The translations under genes were made by a program, and so were the position numbers. DNA of 64,000 nt, from contig NZ_BLJE01000001.1 of assembly GCF_009811795.1 (NCBI RefSeq), positions 372,001 to 436,000 on the forward strand, in the 5' to 3' direction. This DNA comes from Litoreibacter roseus (lineage in GTDB: Bacteria; Pseudomonadota; Alphaproteobacteria; Rhodobacterales; Rhodobacteraceae). Within the stretch, counting starts at the first letter, position 1. Each line of letters begins with the position of its first letter. The notes beneath the pieces are model-generated. The model saw only the letters and a list, made by a program, of their open reading frames with translations, ran no database searches and was not told where the DNA came from. Shown piece after piece: positions 1-8,489 of this stretch.

Positions 1-636
1 CGCCCGGGCTGCAGCGATCCACACAAGCGCCATCTGCGCGACACCGGCTACGGGCACCGTCCAAGCCAGTGTCAAACCAATGTCCCAGCCGAGACTCCAG
101 GCCGCTGACAAAGCCGTAATCAACAGAATATTCAAAAGTACTGGTGCTGCCGCGGCTGCAACAAATCGACCGGTTGCGTTCAAGACGCCGGACAAAAGGG
201 CGGCCAGTGAAATGAACAGGATGTAGGGAAAAGCGATACGTCCGAACAGAACTGCCAAGTCAAACCGCTGATCTTCGGCAAAGCCCGACGCCATCAAAAG
301 CACGAGCCCCGGCATAAACACCTGAGCGACGAGGGTGAAGGCAATCAAAAGCGTTCCGAGCCCCGTAAATGCGTCGCGGGCAAACCCATGGGCGTCGGTC
401 TCTTTCTCGACCTTTTTCGAGAACATCGGGACGAACGCCATGTTGAATGCCCCTTCTGCAAAGAAGCGGCGGAACATGTTGGGTAGTGAAAAGGCAATCA
501 GAAACGCTTCGGCCACTGGGCCAGAGCCTAAAAACCCGGCGATCAGGATGTCCCTGACAAACCCAAGGATTCGGCTGAGAAGGGTCCACACACCGACAGT
601 TGCAAACCCGCGCAACAGACGGATGGGTTGCGTCAC
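1..636 (-). CDS. murJ: lipid II flippase MurJ (N-terminal part, cut by window edge)
   Basis: Membrane flippase that moves lipid II across the inner membrane for peptidoglycan synthesis. Only the first 212 codons are present; the gene runs off base 1. The GTG start at 636 lies in a GTGA overlap with the glnD stop, so the two are translationally coupled. Visible family features are the N-terminal SRILGFVRD motif, followed by PNMFRRFFAEGAFNMAFVP and several hydrophobic helices (about residues 82-105, 125-150 and 155-180). The N-terminus is complete and typical. glnD-murJ order is common in Rhodobacterales. Function is assigned by family resemblance and is secure. Confidence 0.93.
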   Translation of the reverse strand, partial: MTQPIRLLRGFATVGVWTLLSRILGFVRDILIAGFLGSGPVAEAFLIAFSLPNMFRRFFAEGAFNMAFVPMFSKKVEKETDAHGFARDAFTGLGTLLIAFTLVAQVFMPGLVLLMASGFAEDQRFDLAVLFGRIAFPYILFISLAALLSGVLNATGRFVAAAAAPVLLNILLITALSAAWSLGWDIGLTLAWTVPVAGVAQMALVWIAAARA

Positions 637-3512
637 GTGTGCGCCCTTTCGAAGCCTTCTGCGATAGCCTCGCGCAGTTTCTTCTCGATAGCGTTTTGTT
701 TGGGAGTGGAGTGGAACTTCAGGCCAAACATGTCTTTGACGTAGAACGTATCGACCACCTGTTCGCCGTAGGTGGCGATAACCGCTGACGCAATGTAGAT
801 GTTCGCGTTGGCCAGTGTCCGTGTCAGGTCAAATAGAAGACCGGGGCGATCACGGGTGTCGACTTCGATGATCGTATAGATTTCCGAGCCGTCATTGTCG
901 AAGGTGATCGAAGTTGGCACGCGGAATGCGCTTTCCCGTTTCTTGATCTTGTCTTTCGGGGCCAGTGCCTCGCGCGCGACCACTTCGCCCGCCAGCGTCT
1001 TTTCGATCATGGTCTTCAGGCGCGGCAGCCGTCTGGCCTCATAGGGGCTTTCTTCGATGTCTTGGATCCAGAACGCGGCCGTGACGTAGCCGTCCTTCGT
1101 GGTATAACTGCGTGCGTCGACGATGTTGGCGCCGACCAGAGCAAGTGCGCCGCAAATCCGGCTGAAGATGCCCGGGTGATCCGCCATGGTGAAGCAAGCG
1201 CGCGTAGCGTCGCGATCATCATCAGGGGTCAGTTCGATCTGTATTTCGTCGTCAGAGATGTCCTTCAGAAGGTTCGCAAAATCGACATGTGCCGTGACAT
1301 GCAGACCTTGCCAATAGGCGGGATAATGACGCGCGACCTCCTGGCGAAGATCTTTGGTGGACCAGTCTGGCAACGCTTCCCGCAGCTTGCGTTTCGCTTC
1401 GGTGCCCCGTTCTTCGCGATTGATCGCCTCCATTCCTTCACGCAGAGCGCGTTTGGTCTGGCGATAGAGCGCACGGATCAGCGCGGCCTTCCAGTTGTTC
1501 CAGACATTTGGACCAACGCCCCGAATATCACACACGGTCAGGACGGTCAGCAGGTCCAACCGCTCCACGGTTTTGACCGCTTTGGCAAAGTCGCGCACCG
1601 TGCGCGGGTCTGCAATATCGCGTTTCTGCGCCATATCAGACATGAGCAGGTGGTAGCGCACCAACCACTCGACCGTGTCCCGTTCCTTTTTCGTCAGACC
1701 AAGCCGTGGCGCGATCTTGCGTGCGAGCTTCGCACCGAGGATCGAGTGGTCCTCGTCTCGTCCCTTACCGATATCGTGGAGCAGCAGGGCAACGTACAGA
1801 ACCTTTCGGTTTACACCTTCCTTCAGAATGCCGGAGGCGATGGGCAGCTCCTCGACCAACTCGCCGCGCTCGATCTGCGCCAGATGGGAGATGCACTGAA
1901 TGATGTGCTCATCCACTGTGTAGGCGTGATACATGTTGAACTGCATCATCGCGACAACGGTCTGAAAGTCTGGAATGAACGCCCCAAGCACGCCGATCTC
2001 GTTCATCCGGCGCAGCGCGCGCTCCGGATTGCCGTGTTTCAGCAGGGTGTTCAGAAAAATGCGTGCGGCATCCTTATCGCCCTCAAGCTGGCGCACCAGA
2101 TCGAGGTTGGCCGAAATGAGCCGCATCAGGTTGGGATGCAGCAGGTTGCCTGATCTCAGCGCCTCCTGAAAGGCACGCAGTATGTTGAGCGGATCGTCAA
2201 AAATTGCCGACGGCTCTGGAATATCAAGCCGCCCGTTTTTTAACACAAAACCGTCGCGGATCCGAAAATTGCGCGTGCGACGCAACAACCCGATGAGCGC
2301 GGGTTCGGTTTTGACATGTTGTTCTTCGAGGTCGGTCAGCAGGATGCGCGTCAACTCGCCAACACGGGTGGCGTGCCGAAAATAGGACTGCATGAAATGC
2401 TCGACCGCGCGCCGTCCGCCGCCATCTGAAAAACCCATCCGCTGGGCGACATCCGCCTGCATGTCGAAGGTCAGTTGTTCCATAGCACGGCCTGCAGCCA
2501 GATGCATGTGACCCCGCACGGCCCAAAGAAATGCCTCTGCCGTCGTGAAATTCTCGAACTCGTCCTGCGTAAAGACGCCAAGATCAACAAGCATGCTGAC
2601 GTCTTTGACCCGACGGACGTATTTAGCAATCCAGTAGAGAGACTGCAGGTCCCGCAGACCGCCTTTGCCCTCTTTTACGTTCGGCTCCACGATATAGCGT
2701 TGCCCGCCATGCTTCTTCAGACGGGTCTCACGTTCGCTCAGCTTGGCTTCAACGAACTCAGCTTCGGTCCCCTTGAACAAATCCCGCCAGAGACGCTGGT
2801 CAAGTTCTGCGGCCAACACGGTGTCGCCGTCCAGAAACCGATGTTCAAGCAACGCTGTGCGGATGGTGAAATCCTCTTTCCCCAACCTAAGGCAGTCTTT
2901 CACTGTCCTGCTGGCGTGGCCAACCTTCAGTTTCAAGTCCCACAGAATGTAGAGCATCGACTCGATGACACTCTCGGTCCAGGCGGTGATCTTGTAAGGG
3001 GTTAGAAACAGCAGATCGACGTCAGAAAAGGGCGCCATCTCGCCCCGGCCGTAGCCGCCGACGGCGATCAGCGACATGCGTTCTGCCTCAGTGGGATTGG
3101 GCAGGGGATGCAGAACCTCGCGTGCCACGAAGAACGCCTCGCGCACGAGGCAATCCGTGAGGTAGCTGTAGGACCGCGTCATTTGCCCGGCAGCCCTTGG
3201 GGCTTCTGCAAATGCCTCGGCGATCTTCATGCGGCCCGCCTTGTTGACCTCGTTCAGAACGGCGACCGTCGCTGCACGGCGGCCTTTGTCGGTGTCGGTC
3301 GCCCCAAGCGCCTTCAAGACGGTACTGCGCAGATCACTGCGATCCACAATATCAGTTGCCGGACAAATCAGGTCGTCCGGCACAGTCTCATGTGGAAAGG
3401 CAGTGTCGTCGTCAGGAGCCGCCGCGGCTGAATGATTTTGGAGCGGGGTCAATGATACGAACCTGACTGTTGTTGACCTCAGCGACTGCAAGGGCGCGTT
3501 CGGCTGTGCCAT
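633..3512 (-). CDS. glnD: [protein-PII] uridylyltransferase / uridylyl-removing enzyme
   Basis: Cytosolic nitrogen sensor that uridylylates PII proteins when glutamine is low and removes UMP when it is high. With the longest start (959 residues) the nucleotidyltransferase motif GGYGRG..PFSDVD lies at about 152-167, the HD hydrolase motif (LLHDIGKG) at about 578-584, and two glutamine-sensing ACT domains fill roughly 770-850 and 885-955. The start is uncertain. The first ~34 codons overlap the 3' end of the lipoprotein gene upstream and look unlike the family; a TTG in the overlap or a GTG at 3383 (916 residues) would be closer to the usual length. It is followed directly by murJ in a GTGA overlap. 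Confidence 0.95.
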   Translation of the reverse strand: MAQPNAPLQSLRSTTVRFVSLTPLQNHSAAAAPDDDTAFPHETVPDDLICPATDIVDRSDLRSTVLKALGATDTDKGRRAATVAVLNEVNKAGRMKIAEAFAEAPRAAGQMTRSYSYLTDCLVREAFFVAREVLHPLPNPTEAERMSLIAVGGYGRGEMAPFSDVDLLFLTPYKITAWTESVIESMLYILWDLKLKVGHASRTVKDCLRLGKEDFTIRTALLEHRFLDGDTVLAAELDQRLWRDLFKGTEAEFVEAKLSERETRLKKHGGQRYIVEPNVKEGKGGLRDLQSLYWIAKYVRRVKDVSMLVDLGVFTQDEFENFTTAEAFLWAVRGHMHLAAGRAMEQLTFDMQADVAQRMGFSDGGGRRAVEHFMQSYFRHATRVGELTRILLTDLEEQHVKTEPALIGLLRRTRNFRIRDGFVLKNGRLDIPEPSAIFDDPLNILRAFQEALRSGNLLHPNLMRLISANLDLVRQLEGDKDAARIFLNTLLKHGNPERALRRMNEIGVLGAFIPDFQTVVAMMQFNMYHAYTVDEHIIQCISHLAQIERGELVEELPIASGILKEGVNRKVLYVALLLHDIGKGRDEDHSILGAKLARKIAPRLGLTKKERDTVEWLVRYHLLMSDMAQKRDIADPRTVRDFAKAVKTVERLDLLTVLTVCDIRGVGPNVWNNWKAALIRALYRQTKRALREGMEAINREERGTEAKRKLREALPDWSTKDLRQEVARHYPAYWQGLHVTAHVDFANLLKDISDDEIQIELTPDDDRDATRACFTMADHPGIFSRICGALALVGANIVDARSYTTKDGYVTAAFWIQDIEESPYEARRLPRLKTMIEKTLAGEVVAREALAPKDKIKKRESAFRVPTSITFDNDGSEIYTIIEVDTRDRPGLLFDLTRTLANANIYIASAVIATYGEQVVDTFYVKDMFGLKFHSTPKQNAIEKKLREAIAEGFERAHT

Positions 3513-4596
3513 CTGCTTTCAGCCGGAATACTCCGTTCACGCCGACAAAACCAGACGATTGGCGCAGATTTGCAGCGGTCAATGCACGTTTTTTCGCCGC
3601 AAGGGCGCCTATTGCAGCAATACCATCATAGGCCAGACCGGCCAGTGGATGCGGTGACGTACCATAGGCACTTTGATAGCGCGTGCGGAAGCGCGCTGTC
3701 AGCGTTGGATCGGGAAGGGCGAACCAACCACCTTGCAAACCAGGCAGGCTAAGGGTTTGAGGGGGAACGTCCCAACGGGTCAGACCCATGTACTGGATGT
3801 TGGCCGGGTTGACCCCGCGATCCGGCAAAAGTTCTGCGAGAACGGGCAGGGCGCCCACGCTGTCGGATGTCAGCATAATCGCATTCGCGCCTGTGGTCGT
3901 GACAGTCTGTGCGACCCGCGGGGCAGCTGCAGTGATGCCTTCATTGGTGAAGCGGAAGCTGCTGTTCGACACGATCTGCACGCCGGTTCTGGACGCCGCC
4001 CGTGTGATGGAGTTCCGGGCGATCTGCCCAACGGGCGTTTCCGGGTGCACCACGACAACGCGGTTGCGGCCCTGCCGCCCTGCATAGCCCATCAACCGGG
4101 TTGCGATGTTTTCAAAAGTGTTGCCGAGCACGAAAAGATTGCCGCCCGCGATGGACGCATTGTTAGAAAAGGCTAGCACGTTGATACCGTCGTCAGAGGC
4201 GGCGACCGCCGCCGCGTTGGCCGCGTCCGATCTCAGTGGTCCAACGATAATATCCGCGCCTGCCGCGATCGCCCGATCTGCAAGCTGACCCGCTGTGGCC
4301 GCTTGACCACCGGTGCGGTAGACCGTGATATTGACTGCGCCGTCGGCCAGATCATTCGCCGCCAGACGCGCTGCGTTTTCAAGTGCGCGTGCCAGACCGT
4401 CATCGCCCGGCGTCGGTGATCCGTAAGGCACCAGCAACGCAACATTAACCGCATTGCCAAGCGCTTTGGGCGGACTGGCCGTCTGCTGTCCAACGTCGAC
4501 ATCGCAAGCCGTCAGTGCCATAAGCGCTACGGCTGACAGGCAGACCCGCGTATAGGATTTCGCGCGGGCTTGGATACCCTGCAAAAAGGAAACCAT
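3412..4596 (-). CDS. LpoA-like lipoprotein, penicillin-binding protein activator
   Basis: A 394-residue outer-membrane-type lipoprotein with a type 1 periplasmic-binding fold, the family annotated as penicillin-binding protein activator (LpoA C-terminal domain). The ATG at 4596 is preceded by a strong GGAGGAG ribosome binding site eight bases upstream, which rules out the longer frame. Residues 1-31 form a lipoprotein signal peptide ending in the lipobox LTAC (Cys31). The body has alternating alpha/beta segments with recognisable pieces such as VALLVPYG and ADIIVGPLRSD. It is divergent from rsmI, a frequent pairing in this order. E. coli LpoA stimulates PBP1a; whether this shorter form does so is inferred. 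Confidence 0.85.
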   Translation of the reverse strand: MVSFLQGIQARAKSYTRVCLSAVALMALTACDVDVGQQTASPPKALGNAVNVALLVPYGSPTPGDDGLARALENAARLAANDLADGAVNITVYRTGGQAATAGQLADRAIAAGADIIVGPLRSDAANAAAVAASDDGINVLAFSNNASIAGGNLFVLGNTFENIATRLMGYAGRQGRNRVVVVHPETPVGQIARNSITRAASRTGVQIVSNSSFRFTNEGITAAAPRVAQTVTTTGANAIMLTSDSVGALPVLAELLPDRGVNPANIQYMGLTRWDVPPQTLSLPGLQGGWFALPDPTLTARFRTRYQSAYGTSPHPLAGLAYDGIAAIGALAAKKRALTAANLRQSSGFVGVNGVFRLKADGTAERALAVAEVNNSQVRIIDPAPKSFSRGGS

Positions 4597-4709
4597 CGTG
4601 AAACTCCTCCGTCCCAGTATGCGGCCTGGTATCGACCTGCCGCTTGGTGTTTGGCCGCACGTTAGGCGCTCGGTTGAGGCAAGTAAATGAGCAGAAGGAT
4701 CCTGACGCA

Positions 4710-5573
4710 ATGAAGGCTGCTAATCGCGTGGCTCTGGGGGCGGGGCTTTACTTCATTGCAACCCCCATCGGTACGGCCCGGGACATCACGCTCCGCGCGC
4801 TGGATATTCTGGCATCTGCGGATGTGCTGGCTGCCGAGGACACCAGATCACTTCGAAGATTGATGGATATCCACCAGATCGCGGTGGGGGAAAGACCGCT
4901 GATCGCATACCATGACCACAACGGCACTGCACAGCGTCCCCGTATTCTCGAGGCTATCGCAGCCGGTAAATCGGTGGCCTACGCGTCCGAAGCGGGGACG
5001 CCGCTGATCGCTGATCCCGGTTTCCAGTTGGGCCGCGCGGTGGTGGCGGCCGGTGCTTATGTGACCGCAGCACCGGGCGCCTCGGCAGTTCTGACGGCCC
5101 TTACGGTGGCGGGCCTGCCCACGGACCGTTTCTTCTTTGCCGGATTTGCGCCGAACGCCACCGGACAGCGTAAAACGTATATTCGCACGCTCAAGGACGT
5201 GCCGGGTACGCTGGTCTTTTACGAGTCGCCGAAACGAATTCACAAAATGTTAGATGATTTGGCCTCTGAGTTGGATGGCGCGCGCCCCTGTGCCGTGGCT
5301 CGCGAATTGACCAAGAAGTTTGAGGAGGTCATTCGCGGTACGGTGGATGAGGTTCGGGCACAGCTGGCTGATCGAGCTTTGAAGGGCGAGATTGTGGTCT
5401 TGGTCGGCCGGTCAGAGAATGAAGACATGGACGAGACGGCGATCGAAGAAATGCTGCGGGCTTTGATGAAACAATCAACGTTGAAAGATGCTGTCGCAGA
5501 GGTCGCGAGCGCATCGGGAATGGCGCGCAGGCAGGTCTATCAGATGGCCTTGTCGCTTGATAAGCCGGAGTGA
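4710..5573 (+). CDS. rsmI: 16S rRNA (cytidine(1402)-2'-O)-methyltransferase
   Basis: SAM-dependent tetrapyrrole-methylase-fold enzyme that 2'-O-methylates C1402 of 16S rRNA at the decoding centre. From the ATG at 4710 (AGAAGGAT ribosome binding site, about nine bases upstream) the protein has 287 residues, the normal length. Family motifs are FIATPIGTARDITLRAL near residue 15, AAEDTR near 45, YHDHN near 67 and the PGASA segment near 115. Upstream in-frame codons reach into the divergent promoter region and are unlikely to be used. The stop overlaps the GTG start of yraN, forming an operon with yraN and probably gshB. Confidence 0.95.
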   Translation: MKAANRVALGAGLYFIATPIGTARDITLRALDILASADVLAAEDTRSLRRLMDIHQIAVGERPLIAYHDHNGTAQRPRILEAIAAGKSVAYASEAGTPLIADPGFQLGRAVVAAGAYVTAAPGASAVLTALTVAGLPTDRFFFAGFAPNATGQRKTYIRTLKDVPGTLVFYESPKRIHKMLDDLASELDGARPCAVARELTKKFEEVIRGTVDEVRAQLADRALKGEIVVLVGRSENEDMDETAIEEMLRALMKQSTLKDAVAEVASASGMARRQVYQMALSLDKPE

Positions 5574-5923
5574 GCGGACAGCGATCCTACCACGCGGGCC
5601 TTCAGGCAGAGCGGAGCGTCGCGCGCCAGTATCTGCGTGCCGGCTACACATTTGTGGCGCACAGATATCGCTCGAAGTCTGGTGAAATCGATCTTGTGTT
5701 GCGGCAGGCCGACACGGTGATCTTTGTTGAGATCAAACAAAGCAAGACCCATGCGCGCGCGGCGGATCACCTGTCAGAGCGTCAGATTTCGCGGCTTTAC
5801 GATGCTGCCTCCGAGTTCTTGGGCGGCGAACCGGCAGGACAACTGACGAACACCCGTTTCGATGTCGCGCTGGTCGACGGCGACGGTATGATCGAAATTC
5901 TTGAGAACGCTTTTGCCGGCTGA
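5570..5923 (+). CDS. YraN family protein (UPF0102)
   Basis: Small 117-residue protein of the UPF0102/YraN family, which has a restriction-endonuclease-like fold. The signature GEIDLVLRQ..TVIFVEIK (about residues 37-56) carries the acidic and lysine residues expected of that fold (E38, D40, E54, K56). The start is a GTG inside a GTGA overlap with rsmI. Its role is not settled; rsmI-yraN linkage is very common in bacteria, so a role in DNA or RNA maintenance is often suggested but not proven. Confidence 0.9.
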   Translation: MSGQRSYHAGLQAERSVARQYLRAGYTFVAHRYRSKSGEIDLVLRQADTVIFVEIKQSKTHARAADHLSERQISRLYDAASEFLGGEPAGQLTNTRFDVALVDGDGMIEILENAFAG

Positions 5924-5997
5924 CGTCTGAAAGAGGCGATTGAAAGACCAGCGCGGTCAGGTCACAAAGGCCTGATAAATTGCTGCAAGGATTTCCC

Positions 5998-6942
5998 ATG
6001 GGCCTGACCGTCGCCATCCAAATGGACCCGATCGACGCGATTGATATCGACGCCGACAGTTCCTTTCGTATCGCCGAAGAGGCGCAGGCCCGGGGCCACT
6101 CCCTGTTTTTCTACACGCCTGATCAACTGTCTTATCGCGAAGGCAAGGTGTCCGCCCGGGGGTGCGACCTGACCGTCCGCAGGGAGCTTGGCAACCACGC
6201 TACGCTCGGCGAGATGCGTGAGGTCAATCTGGCGGAGTTCGACGTGGTTTGGCTGCGTCAGGATCCCCCGTTCGACATGGGCTACATCACAACGACCCAT
6301 ATTCTGGATCGCATCCACCCGAAGACGCTTGTGGTGAACGATCCGACTTGGGTGCGCAACTGGCCGGAAAAGCTCAAGGTGCTGGACTATCCCGACCTGA
6401 CACCGCCAACGATGATTGCGCGCGATTTGGATACGCTGAAAGCGTTTCGGGCCGTGCATCGCGATGTGATCCTGAAGCCGCTGTACGGAAACGGTGGCGC
6501 GGGTGTCTTCCGGATCAAGGAAGACGACAGCAATCTCAACTCTCTCCATGAGTTGTTTTCCGGCATCAACCGGGAACCGCTCATCATGCAGAAGTTCCTA
6601 CCAGACGTCTCGAAAGGCGACAAGCGGATCATCCTCGTGGACGGTGTGGCGGTCGGTGCCATCAACCGTGTGCCGGCCAAGGGCGAGACCCGGTCAAACA
6701 TGCATGTGGGCGGTCGCCCCGAAAAGGTTGGTATGACCGAGCGCGATCTGGAAATCTGCGACGGTATTGGTGACGATTTGCGGGATCACGGTCAGATCTT
6801 CGTTGGCATCGATGTGATCAGCGGTTGGTTAACAGAGATCAATGTGACCTCGCCCACGGGTATTCAGGAGCTTGAACGCTTCGATGGCGTGAACGTGGCC
6901 GAGAAAATCTGGCAGGCGATTGAGGCGCGTAAGGCGGGCTGA
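5998..6942 (+). CDS. gshB: glutathione synthase
   Basis: ATP-grasp ligase that joins glycine to gamma-glutamylcysteine, the last step of glutathione synthesis. The protein is 314 residues from the ATG at 5998, which has an AAGGA site six bases upstream; a TTG at 5980 is a less likely start. Typical segments are HSLFFYTPDQLSYREGKV, NDPTWVRNWPEKL, the ATP-binding LKPLYGNGGAGVFRI near residue 160 and VTSPTGIQELERFDG near the C-terminus. It follows yraN by 74 bases. Glutathione made here would feed the nearby GST. It ends two bases before the convergent yifB stop. Confidence 0.96.
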   Translation: MGLTVAIQMDPIDAIDIDADSSFRIAEEAQARGHSLFFYTPDQLSYREGKVSARGCDLTVRRELGNHATLGEMREVNLAEFDVVWLRQDPPFDMGYITTTHILDRIHPKTLVVNDPTWVRNWPEKLKVLDYPDLTPPTMIARDLDTLKAFRAVHRDVILKPLYGNGGAGVFRIKEDDSNLNSLHELFSGINREPLIMQKFLPDVSKGDKRIILVDGVAVGAINRVPAKGETRSNMHVGGRPEKVGMTERDLEICDGIGDDLRDHGQIFVGIDVISGWLTEINVTSPTGIQELERFDGVNVAEKIWQAIEARKAG

Positions 6943-6944
6943 GA

Positions 6945-8447
6945 TCAGCTCGCGACGCGGTAGCTGATCGCTTCGGCCACGTGGGGGCTTCTGACGTTAG
7001 GTGCGCCATCCAGATCCGCGATTGTCCGTGCGACGCGCAACACGCGGTGATAGCTGCGAGCGGACAGCCTGTAGTGGTCTGCAGCTTTTGCCAGAAGGGC
7101 GCGCCCTTCGGTGTCAGGTTCCGCAATCTCTTTCAGAACTTCGCCTTCTGCGTCTGCATTCACGCGCATGTCATCGTTATGCGCAAACCGCGCCGTCTGC
7201 ACATCACGTGCCAGGGCCACCCGTTCCGCGATCTGCTCTGATGGCTCGCCGGTCGCGGGCAGGTCCAGATCCGTGTAGCAAACAGGCGGAACGTCAATTC
7301 TGATATCAAACCGGTCCATCAGCGGGCCGGAGATGCGGCCCATGTAGTCCTCGCCGCAGGAAGGCGCCCGCGCGCAGGCTTGTGTCGCGTCGGTCATGTA
7401 GCCGCATTTGCAAGGGTTTGCCGCCGCGACCAGCATGAATTTACAAGGGTACTTCACATGCGCATTGGCGCGCGCCACGACCACGTCACCTGTTTCGATC
7501 GGCTGGCGCAGAGTTTCGAGTACAGTACGCGGGTATTCGGGGAACTCGTCCATAAAGAGCACGCCGTTGTGGGCCAACGAAATTTCACCGGGCTTCGCGC
7601 CCCGGCCCCCACCGACAATGGCAGCCATAGACGCCGTGTGATGGGGTGTCCGAAACGGGCGTTCGCGCGAGATGCCGCCTTCATCCAGCAATCCCGCGAG
7701 GGAATGGATCATCGAGGTTTCCAGCGCTTCCTCGGGCCGCATCGGCGGCAGGATGCCCGGCAGGCGCGCGGCCAGCATAGACTTCCCGGATCCCGGCGTT
7801 CCGACAAAAAGCAGGTGGTGTCTGCCTGCAGCGGCAATCTCCAAAGCGCGCTTGGCCCTTTCCTGACCCTTCACATCCCGCAAATCCTTTGCGTGCGACC
7901 GCGCATCAATCTCGCCGGGGGTTGCGACGTCCAGCGGGGCTTGGCCCGTGAAGTGCTGTGTCACCGCATGAAGCGAGGGCGCGGCGAGAACGCGCGCTGC
8001 GTCGACCCAAGCCGCCTCTGGCCCGCACCCGGTTGGACAAAGCAACGTGCAATCTTCCGTAGCCGCAGCAACCGCAGAAGGAAGTGCACCAATGACCGGA
8101 ACGAGGGAGCCATCGAGGGACAGCTCCCCCAGAGACATGATACTTTGCATCTCTTCCCGGGGCAGGATGTCCAAAGCGGCCAACAGCGCCAGCGCGATTG
8201 GGAGATCAAAATGTGAGCCTTCCTTGGGCATATCCGCCGGGGAGAGATTCACGGTGATCCGTTTTGACGGCATTGCGATTGACATGGCCGTCAAAGCCGA
8301 CCGAACCCGGTCGCGGGCTTCGCTGACCGCTTTGTCTGCCAGACCGACGATGGAAAAAGACGGCAATCCTGCAGATACCGCGCATTGGACCTCGACGGTC
8401 TTTGCCTCGATCCCCTCGAAAGCCACCGTGTATGTTCGTGAAATCAT
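6945..8447 (-). CDS. YifB/ComM family Mg-chelatase-like AAA ATPase
   Basis: A 500-residue AAA+ ATPase of the YifB/ComM family; ComM is a branch-migration helicase that helps integrate DNA during natural transformation. The N-terminal 180 residues match the Lon/S5-like domain, Walker A GTPGSGKS is at about 216-223 and Walker B (LFMDEFPEY) near 300. A cysteine-rich segment (NPCKCGY..C..C) around 340-365 follows, as in the family. The ATG at 8447 is the natural family start, but its only possible ribosome binding site lies inside a perfect 12-bp inverted repeat (8450-8482), so translation may be controlled by RNA structure. A link to competence is inferred from homologues. Confidence 0.92.
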   Translation of the reverse strand: MISRTYTVAFEGIEAKTVEVQCAVSAGLPSFSIVGLADKAVSEARDRVRSALTAMSIAMPSKRITVNLSPADMPKEGSHFDLPIALALLAALDILPREEMQSIMSLGELSLDGSLVPVIGALPSAVAAATEDCTLLCPTGCGPEAAWVDAARVLAAPSLHAVTQHFTGQAPLDVATPGEIDARSHAKDLRDVKGQERAKRALEIAAAGRHHLLFVGTPGSGKSMLAARLPGILPPMRPEEALETSMIHSLAGLLDEGGISRERPFRTPHHTASMAAIVGGGRGAKPGEISLAHNGVLFMDEFPEYPRTVLETLRQPIETGDVVVARANAHVKYPCKFMLVAAANPCKCGYMTDATQACARAPSCGEDYMGRISGPLMDRFDIRIDVPPVCYTDLDLPATGEPSEQIAERVALARDVQTARFAHNDDMRVNADAEGEVLKEIAEPDTEGRALLAKAADHYRLSARSYHRVLRVARTIADLDGAPNVRSPHVAEAISYRVAS

Positions 8448-8449
8448 GA

Positions 8450-8482
8450 CGCCCTAGCCGTGTTTGGTTAACGGCTAGGGCG
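8450..8482. repeat. perfect inverted repeat covering the yifB ribosome binding site
   Basis: Arms 8450-8461 and 8471-8482 (12 bp, perfectly complementary) flank a 9-base loop. On the minus strand the hairpin ends two bases before the yifB ATG, and the AGGG that would serve as ribosome binding site is in its stem. There is no T-run after it on either strand, so it is not a standard intrinsic terminator for the GST gene upstream, although it could have that role. Confidence 0.75.
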
Positions 8483-8489
8483 GAAATCT

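Noticed and set aside
1062-2153. 363-codon open frame antisense to glnD
   Set aside because: Antisense shadow with no recognisable domain.
4620-4659. 7-bp inverted repeat in the lpoA-like/rsmI divergent region
   Set aside because: Short arms with a 26-base gap; expected by chance in GC-rich DNA.
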